A DNA stretch of 5,185 nucleotides from Saprospiraceae bacterium UBA7687. GTDB taxonomy: Bacteria > Bacteroidota > Bacteroidia > Chitinophagales > Saprospiraceae. A program made the position numbers and the translations under genes. The notes under the pieces were generated by a model. That model saw only the letters and a list, made by a program, of their open reading frames with translations. It was not told the DNA's origin and ran no database searches. The stretch is from NCBI GenBank assembly GCA_002482845.1, contig DLGT01000046.1:1-5185 (forward strand), read 5' to 3'. This document shows, in pieces, positions 1-4,200 of this stretch (position 1 is the first letter of the stretch; each line of letters begins with the position of its first letter).

Positions 1-1
1 T

Positions 2-808
2 ACAGGCAAAAATGTTTTAATTACAGGGGGGGCTGGGTATTTAGGACGCGTATTTGCATCTGCTGTAGCAGAAATGGGAGGGCATCCTATTTTACTGGAT
101 ATTCAGGAGAAATATGTTGCGTCAGCAATAGAGCAGTTAGCAGCCGATGGTTATATTGTTGATGGTATGGAGATTGACATAACCAGTAAAGAATCTGTTT
201 GTTCAACTATTCAGACAATAAAAAATAAATATCGCCAAGTACATGTGTTAATTAATGCAGCCGCATTTGCCATGAAAAATCTTCAAGAAGGCGGAGACAC
301 TTTTTTTGCACCATTTGAAGATTATGATCAATCACTTTGGCAGATAAGCCTTGATGTTAATCTTACCGGCACATTTCTTGTAACACAACAAGTTGGTAAG
401 ATTATGAAAGAATTTGGATACGGTATTGTGATTAATATTGCATCAGATGTTGCAGTAATATCACCGGATCACCGAATTTATCAAGCCGATGAACGCTTTG
501 ACTACGAAGGAGTTTCTTTTAATACACCCATTGCATATCCTGTTACAAAAGCCAGAATATTATCTTTTACACGATATTTAGCAACTTATTGGGCTAAAGA
601 CGGGATTAGAGTCAACTCACTTTCTCCCGCAGGTGTTTATAGAAATCATGACCCTAAGTTTATGGAGCAACTGGCATACCGCATTCCACTTGGAAGAATG
701 GCAAATGCGAACGAGTTAAAAGGCCCGATTGTATTTCTTGCTTCTGAAGCCTCCTCTTTTATGACGGGAGGTAATCTTATCATCGATGGAGGAAGAACAA
801 TATGGTAA
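2..808 (+). CDS. SDR-family oxidoreductase, PtmA-like (5' partial)
   Basis: This is a classical short-chain dehydrogenase/reductase, expected to be a soluble NAD(P)H-dependent enzyme that oxidises or reduces a sugar hydroxyl/keto group. The frame is open to the left edge, and 268 residues are visible. The Rossmann motif TGGAGYLG is encoded at 23-46, upstream of the first ATG at 74, so that ATG is internal and only a few N-terminal codons should be missing. An Asp at the end of beta-2 (codon 98-100, in LLDI) suggests NAD(H) preference. NAAAF stands for the usual NAG motif. The catalytic Ser is codon 443-445, and the YxxxK motif (YPVTK) has Tyr at 536-538 and Lys at 548-550. The C-terminus ends with the usual SDR pattern PLGRM, FLASEASSFMTGG, DGG, then a final Trp. 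The Ser-Tyr gap is about 30 residues instead of 13-14 and contains a PDHRIY segment. From memory this matches the flagellin-modification PtmA subfamily of legionaminic-acid loci. The stop overlaps the next gene by 7 bases, suggesting translational coupling. Family confidence is high; the substrate is unknown. Confidence 0.93.
   Translation, partial: TGKNVLITGGAGYLGRVFASAVAEMGGHPILLDIQEKYVASAIEQLAADGYIVDGMEIDITSKESVCSTIQTIKNKYRQVHVLINAAAFAMKNLQEGGDTFFAPFEDYDQSLWQISLDVNLTGTFLVTQQVGKIMKEFGYGIVINIASDVAVISPDHRIYQADERFDYEGVSFNTPIAYPVTKARILSFTRYLATYWAKDGIRVNSLSPAGVYRNHDPKFMEQLAYRIPLGRMANANELKGPIVFLASEASSFMTGGNLIIDGGRTIW
788..795 (+). promoter_or_regulatory. Shine-Dalgarno-like GGAGGAAG for the VOC gene
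   Basis: GGAGGAAG ends 6 bases before the ATG at 802 and would be a strong ribosome-binding site. It also encodes part of the conserved DGG-R C-terminus of the SDR. The match may therefore be a by-product of coding constraint and not selection for ribosome binding. It supports the 802 start and coupling of the two overlapping genes. Confidence 0.5.
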
Positions 809-1275
809 CAAGTTCGATTCCAAGAAAAATAAGACATACAGGGATAGTAGTGACTGACATGGATTCAGCATTGAAAATTTATACTGAATTCCTTGGGTTT
901 GAATTACTCAACCTGTATCCGAAAATATCAAATCTTTATATTGAGACTTTATTAGGGATAAAAAATGCTTCAATTAAAGTAGCGATTTTAAATGCAGCAG
1001 ATCAAAGCCGTATTGAACTTATAGAATACACAAATGAGGTAGGTAAAAAAAGAGAACCTGTTCTTGCAAATGATATCGGGGCCTCCCATTTTGCGATTAC
1101 TGTATCAGACATTGATCATCTGTATCTAAAACATTCTGAATATAATGTCAAGTTTATTGCCCCACCTCAAGTAAGCCCTGAGGGTTTTGTAAAAGTGGCA
1201 TATGTAATTCTCATGGATGAATGTATTGTAGAACTAGTCGAGGTGCTGGACGAGCGGGCCGCAACCACAAAATAA
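802..1275 (+). CDS. VOC / glyoxalase-fold metalloprotein (methylmalonyl-CoA epimerase-like)
   Basis: This 157-residue protein has the two-repeat beta-alpha-beta-beta-beta architecture of the vicinal oxygen chelate superfamily. Repeat one is about residues 9-76 (RHTGIVVTDMDSALKIY, LGFE, IELIEY). Repeat two is about residues 92-148 (ASHFAITVSDID, CIVELVEV). All four positions that normally hold the divalent metal are filled: H12, E72, H96 and E144. It is therefore probably a live enzyme and not a degenerate relative. Length fits methylmalonyl-CoA epimerases and glyoxalase I. VOC enzymes stabilise an enolate next to a carbonyl (epimerisation, isomerisation, glutathione chemistry) or cleave C-C bonds with O2. 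Its position, overlapping a sugar SDR and just upstream of methyltransferase, CMP-transferase and aminotransferase genes, argues against CoA metabolism. It suggests action on a keto-sugar intermediate, perhaps as an epimerase, which is inference. Two stop codons in tandem (TAATAA) end the gene. The superfamily call is firm; the reaction is unknown. Confidence 0.88.
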   Translation: MVTSSIPRKIRHTGIVVTDMDSALKIYTEFLGFELLNLYPKISNLYIETLLGIKNASIKVAILNAADQSRIELIEYTNEVGKKREPVLANDIGASHFAITVSDIDHLYLKHSEYNVKFIAPPQVSPEGFVKVAYVILMDECIVELVEVLDERAATTK

Positions 1276-1287
1276 TAAATATTGAAT

Positions 1288-2097
1288 ATGGATTACAAGC
1301 ATCCCAATATAGTAGCTTATGATGATGTAGAGAATCTCAAAAGGTTTTCTACCGAGAGCTTTGAAAAATACTGTCAAAATAAATTGCGTGAGTGCGAAGC
1401 CGAATCTGAATTCATCAGAAATTCAATTGTAGATGACAAATGGGAAGGAAAAATATGTGAAATAGGTTCTGGAAATAGTAAACTTCTTTACAGTTTGGAA
1501 TCAAAACAAATTTTAAAGGAGGGAATTGGATATGAAATAAGTGCTTCGAGACATCAGTTTGCAGAAAAATTTAGAACATATATTGGGAGTAAACTGGTCA
1601 AAAATAAGAACTCGGATTTTTTAAAAGGTGTCCCCCCCGAAAATTATGATCTTATTCTAGGAGTGGATATAGTTTTCCAGTTTATATCACCCCTTTATGA
1701 ACAAGCCGAAGAGGATGCATTGAAATGGATTTATACGGGTTTGCGTAACGGCGGGAAACTTATGCTTGAATTACGTGACTTTTCTGATTTTGGAAAACAA
1801 ATAGCAGAAGCAAAAAATAATATATTTCAAACTTGGGAATCTTACCCGATAAGTGACCCATTTGAATTTGTACTAGCTAAGCTGTATTATAATTCTAATC
1901 AACACCTTGTCTGGGAGAAAACGTTCTTTGAACGTAACACAATGAATAGATCTTCATTTACAAATATCCTTAAACCATACAGGAAAGAAGAAATAAAAGT
2001 GTTATTAGAAAAAAATGGTTTTGAATCAGTTGTGATTTATGATAGTACTAATTCTCCTGTTTCTGATGACGTATACCTGATTGTAGCAACTAAATGA
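1288..2097 (+). CDS. Class I SAM-dependent methyltransferase
   Basis: This soluble protein of 269 residues is predicted to transfer a methyl group from S-adenosylmethionine, probably to an O or N position of a sugar or its activated form. Motif I is ICEIGSGNS (about residues 55-63), followed by the second acidic strand GYEIS (about 80-84). Motif II is YDLILGVDIVFQF (about 118-130) and motif III is LRNGGKLMLELRDF (about 150-163), before a C-terminal half with a KNGFESVVIYDS strand region. I chose the ATG at 1288. A TTG two codons earlier (1282) is possible but less likely. Neither has a Shine-Dalgarno sequence; the leader is plain A/T. The gene follows the VOC stop by 12 bases and ends in tandem stops (TGATAA), with 7 bases to the cytidylyltransferase, so it is clearly in the operon. 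A run of seven C at 1632-1638 encodes the V-P-P part of GVPPEN. I do not recognise a characterised homologue; the acceptor is unknown. Confidence 0.85.
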   Translation: MDYKHPNIVAYDDVENLKRFSTESFEKYCQNKLRECEAESEFIRNSIVDDKWEGKICEIGSGNSKLLYSLESKQILKEGIGYEISASRHQFAEKFRTYIGSKLVKNKNSDFLKGVPPENYDLILGVDIVFQFISPLYEQAEEDALKWIYTGLRNGGKLMLELRDFSDFGKQIAEAKNNIFQTWESYPISDPFEFVLAKLYYNSNQHLVWEKTFFERNTMNRSSFTNILKPYRKEEIKVLLEKNGFESVVIYDSTNSPVSDDVYLIVATK

Positions 2098-2104
2098 TAA
2101 GCAT

Positions 2105-2839
2105 ATGAACAAAAAATTTAAAATTATAGCACTGATTTGTTGTAGAGGAGGATCAAAAGGGATACCCGGTAAGAATATAAAATCATTTGCTGGAAAGCCA
2201 ATGCTCGGATGGATTTTAGAAGCTGCAAAAAAAAGTGAAGTATTTGATGATATAATTTTATCAACGGATTCACAGGAAATAGCCAGTGTTGGCGAATCTT
2301 TCGGGGCAGTAGTTCCTGGCCTCCGACCAGATTATTTAGCACAGGATACTTCAGATCAATTTGATACACATCGTTATATATTTGAACAGCTAGGGGTGAG
2401 TGATGAAACACACAGGGTTTGTATTCTCACTAATAACCCATTGATTAATGACGATCTGATTAAACAAGGCTATAACGAATGTGAAAAAACAAATTTTGAA
2501 AGAATAGTACTTGATACAGTAAGAGTACCCGGCGATTACTTGCATTACCGTCAATGTTTTTTACAAAATGATTTACTCAGATTTTATTTTCCCAAAGGGA
2601 TGCTCGATTCTCAAATTAATAGACAAACAATAGCCCCTACATATACGACAATCAATAATATGCGTTGGGGTAAACCATCATATTTCTTAGATTATGATAG
2701 CTATAAAACAGAGGTAGTAACAAATGGTATTGTACCAGTTGCATTACCAAAGTTGAGAAATGTTGATATTGACGATACGGACGACTGGAAGATTGCTGAA
2801 GTTATTTTCGAACGCTTTTTTCTGAATACTGAAAAATAA
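2105..2839 (+). CDS. Acylneuraminate cytidylyltransferase-like protein (CMP-sugar synthetase, divergent)
   Basis: This 244-residue protein belongs to the NeuA/PseF/LegF/KdsB-type nucleotidyltransferases, which couple CTP to the anomeric oxygen of an acidic sugar, releasing pyrophosphate. The N-terminal nucleotide-binding loop CRGGSKGIPGKNIK (residues 13-26) is intact. It is followed by ILSTDSQEIA (51-60), LRPDYLAQDTS (73-83) and the C-terminal acidic motif DIDDTDDW (221-228), whose D221 and D223 match the metal-binding aspartates of the family. The length is normal. Oddly, the segment that usually reads LQPTSPLR in NeuA proteins is ILTNNPLI here (107-114). The Gln, Ser and Arg that normally help hold CTP or sugar are absent. 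The usual NGAIYI strand is also hard to find; NNMRWG occurs at 184-189 instead. This points to a subfamily with a different sugar substrate. The ATG at 2105 lacks a Shine-Dalgarno sequence and lies 7 bases after the methyltransferase. Family confidence is high. The substrate (nonulosonate, octulosonate or other) is unknown, so I give no symbol. Confidence 0.88.
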   Translation: MNKKFKIIALICCRGGSKGIPGKNIKSFAGKPMLGWILEAAKKSEVFDDIILSTDSQEIASVGESFGAVVPGLRPDYLAQDTSDQFDTHRYIFEQLGVSDETHRVCILTNNPLINDDLIKQGYNECEKTNFERIVLDTVRVPGDYLHYRQCFLQNDLLRFYFPKGMLDSQINRQTIAPTYTTINNMRWGKPSYFLDYDSYKTEVVTNGIVPVALPKLRNVDIDDTDDWKIAEVIFERFFLNTEK

Positions 2840-2869
2840 ATTCTTACATAATATTAAAAATACGTAACT

Positions 2870-3970
2870 GTGAAAGTAATACCTATATATGAGCCTACCT
2901 TGGTAGGAAATGAAAAAAAATATTTGATTGATTGTATAGATACTGTTTGGATTTCAAGCCAAGGGAAATATATTACAGATTTTGAAAGGGCATTAGCTGA
3001 TTATCATGGTGTGCAGCACTGTATAGCAACATCCAATTGTACAACAGCATTGCATCTGGCCCTTAAGGCATTAGGAATAGGTGAAAATGATGAGGTAATA
3101 TGTCCGGATCTTACCTTTATTGCGCCAGCTAATATGATATTATTATCTGGAGCAAAACTTAAATTGGTAGATATTGATAAGGAAACTCTTGCATTAGACC
3201 CGGTTCTGATTGAAAAGAGCATCACTCCACAAACAAAAGCAATAATAGTAGTACATCAGTTTGGTCATTCAGCACCTATGGATGAAATTATGGCAATTGC
3301 AGAAAAGTATAATCTTAAAGTTATTGAAGATAATGCAGAAAGTATAGGGGGGTACTATAAGGGAAAAATGCTTGGTACATTTGGTGACCTGTCTTGTTTC
3401 AGTTTCTTTGGTAATAAGGTAATCACATCTGGAGAAGGAGGCGCTATTTTAACTAATAATGCATCATTAGCATTAACTTGTAAAGAACTCAGAGACCATG
3501 GAATGTCATCTGAAAAGAAATACCATCATATCGCATTGGGGTATAATTATAGAATGACTAATATGCAAGCGGCCGTCGGGGTGGCACAATTAGAAAAAAT
3601 TGAGGAGATTCTAAAGCTACGAAAAGAACAAATGGACATTTATTATGAGATGTTGAGTGATGTGCCAGGCGTTACACCCCGCAGTTTTAAAGATTGGTGT
3701 TCTCCTGTACATTGGTTACTAACTATAACGCTCGATAAGCAATATGATCGAAATGATATTATTGCCAAAATGAAAACATTTGGAGTTGAATGTAGACCAA
3801 TGATTAACCCTGTACACCATGCTGTATATTTAAGAGATGGTTATAGCGATAGTGAATTTCCTGTTTCCGTAGATATTTCTTCCAGATCATTGCATTTGCC
3901 AAGCTCAAATAAGATTACTCGTAATGATATAGTCATTATAGTAGATGCACTTCGAAAATGTCTCTCCTGA
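2870..3970 (+). CDS. DegT/DnrJ/EryC1 PLP-dependent sugar aminotransferase, perosamine-synthase-like
   Basis: This 366-residue fold-type I aminotransferase is predicted to convert a keto-sugar (commonly a nucleotide-linked 4-keto sugar) to an amino sugar with glutamate as amino donor. It starts with the family hallmark IPIYEPTLVGNEKKYL and WISSQGKYI. PLP contacts are visible: SNCTTALHLAL (55-65, usually SNGTTALHLAL), D154 and E157 in IEDNAES for the pyridine ring, S178, and the Schiff-base Lys K183 in SFFGNKVITSGEGG. GYNYRMTN (224-231) reaches the partner subunit's cofactor. The pattern most resembles GDP-perosamine synthase (Per/RfbE), but regiochemistry and nucleotide cannot be read from sequence. 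The start is GTG at 2870: an in-frame stop at 2855-2857 leaves no ATG upstream, and the conserved N-terminus begins at once. There is no Shine-Dalgarno sequence. The gene lies 30 bases after the cytidylyltransferase and is the last gene before a 230-base gap. A CMP-sugar neighbour suggests it may aminate a precursor of that sugar, or make a second sugar of the same glycan. Confidence 0.92.
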   Translation: MKVIPIYEPTLVGNEKKYLIDCIDTVWISSQGKYITDFERALADYHGVQHCIATSNCTTALHLALKALGIGENDEVICPDLTFIAPANMILLSGAKLKLVDIDKETLALDPVLIEKSITPQTKAIIVVHQFGHSAPMDEIMAIAEKYNLKVIEDNAESIGGYYKGKMLGTFGDLSCFSFFGNKVITSGEGGAILTNNASLALTCKELRDHGMSSEKKYHHIALGYNYRMTNMQAAVGVAQLEKIEEILKLRKEQMDIYYEMLSDVPGVTPRSFKDWCSPVHWLLTITLDKQYDRNDIIAKMKTFGVECRPMINPVHHAVYLRDGYSDSEFPVSVDISSRSLHLPSSNKITRNDIVIIVDALRKCLS

Positions 3971-3989
3971 TATAGTAGAGTATTATATC
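3969..3989 (+). terminator. A/T-rich hairpin at the operon end (weak)
   Basis: GATATAGTA and TATTATATC can form a 9-pair stem (one G-U) around the 3-base loop GAG, starting within the aminotransferase stop codon. The stem is nearly all A/T and no T-tract follows, so it is a poor intrinsic terminator. It could be a 3' end hairpin protecting the transcript, or chance. Confidence 0.25.
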
Positions 3990-4016
3990 CGGTGCATTAT
4001 GTAGCTTACGTAATTC

Positions 4017-4027
4017 TAGCAGTATAA
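4017..4027 (+). repeat. Direct repeat TAGCAGTATAA, copy 1
   Basis: The 11-base sequence TAGCAGTATAA recurs exactly at 4128-4138, 111 bases downstream. Similarity extends on both sides (TAAT one or two bases upstream, then one variable base and AA downstream). Exact 11-mers recurring in so short a spacer are uncommon by chance even in A/T-rich DNA. It may be a protein-binding site, a duplicated promoter element or a footprint of recombination. Confidence 0.4.
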
Positions 4028-4109
4028 AAATTGCTTATTAGTAAAGCATTGAACCTTTAGTAATTTGTACATGGTTTATACAGATTTCGTAAGACATATT
4101 CATGCACAA

Positions 4110-4139
4110 TTGATCAAAATATTAATATAGCAGTATAAG
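4110..4139 (+). promoter_or_regulatory. Candidate sigma70-type promoter for the polymerase gene
   Basis: TTGATC (4110-4115) and TATAAG (4134-4139) are separated by 18 bases, an acceptable spacing for a housekeeping promoter. The -35 lies in the palindrome TTGATCAA (4110-4117). Transcription would begin near 4145, just before the GC-rich hairpin, giving a leader of about 55 bases. If the host is a Bacteroidota member the expected elements differ (TTG and TAnnTTTG) and I found no good match to those here. Confidence 0.3.
4128..4138 (+). repeat. Direct repeat TAGCAGTATAA, copy 2
   Basis: This is the second exact copy of the element at 4017-4027. It overlaps the proposed -10 box TATAAG (4134-4139), whereas copy 1 lacks a convincing -35 box at the right distance. 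That asymmetry would suit an operator copy plus a promoter copy, but this is speculation. Confidence 0.4.
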
Positions 4140-4148
4140 AAAACACAG

Positions 4149-4169
4149 ACCCCATCCTAAAGATGGGGT
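4149..4169 (+). terminator. GC-rich hairpin upstream of the polymerase gene (terminator or leader stem-loop)
   Basis: ACCCCATC and GATGGGGT form a perfect 8-pair stem around the loop CTAAA. It is by far the most stable hairpin in the spacer. The following TTGAATTTGTG is only partly T-rich, so intrinsic termination would be moderate at best. It ends 31 bases before the ATG at 4201. It may end the sugar operon about 180 bases past its last stop, or act as a 5'-leader stem-loop of the polymerase mRNA if the promoter at 4110-4139 is real. Confidence 0.5.
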
Positions 4170-4200
4170 TGAATTTGTGCGGAGAAAGATTTATAATAGT

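Larger units (their letters stand above)
3971..4200. other. Gene-free spacer between the sugar operon and the polymerase gene
   Basis: This 230-base A/T-rich stretch is the only sizeable gap in the window and contains no credible gene. The longest notable frame is a 19-codon one at 4071-4130 without a ribosome-binding site. It holds an 11-base direct repeat (4017-4027 and 4128-4138), a sigma70-like promoter candidate (4110-4139) and a GC-rich hairpin (4149-4169). The first five genes are spaced by at most 30 bases, so the gap probably marks a transcription-unit boundary or an internal promoter. Confidence 0.6.

Noticed and set aside
74..76. ATG at 74 as the start of the SDR gene
   Set aside because: The same frame upstream to position 2 encodes the conserved TGGAGYLG cofactor motif, so the gene begins outside the window.
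646..837. 63-codon frame on the minus strand
   Set aside because: It lies opposite the SDR end and VOC start, both with clear family motifs; it has no recognisable domain.
2124..2411. 95-codon frame on the minus strand
   Set aside because: It is antisense to the cytidylyltransferase nucleotide-binding region; composition follows from the opposite strand and no motif is seen.
3004..3225. 73-codon frame on the minus strand
   Set aside because: It is antisense to the conserved part of the aminotransferase and has no domain or start signal.
4071..4130. 19-codon small frame in the spacer (MVYTDFVRHIHAQLIKILI)
   Set aside because: It has no ribosome-binding site, is very short and overlaps the candidate promoter; frames of this size are expected by chance.
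4149..4169. Hairpin as the end of an IS200/IS605-type element
   Set aside because: The stem resembles subterminal hairpins of such elements in general form, but no transposase or second end is present in the window.
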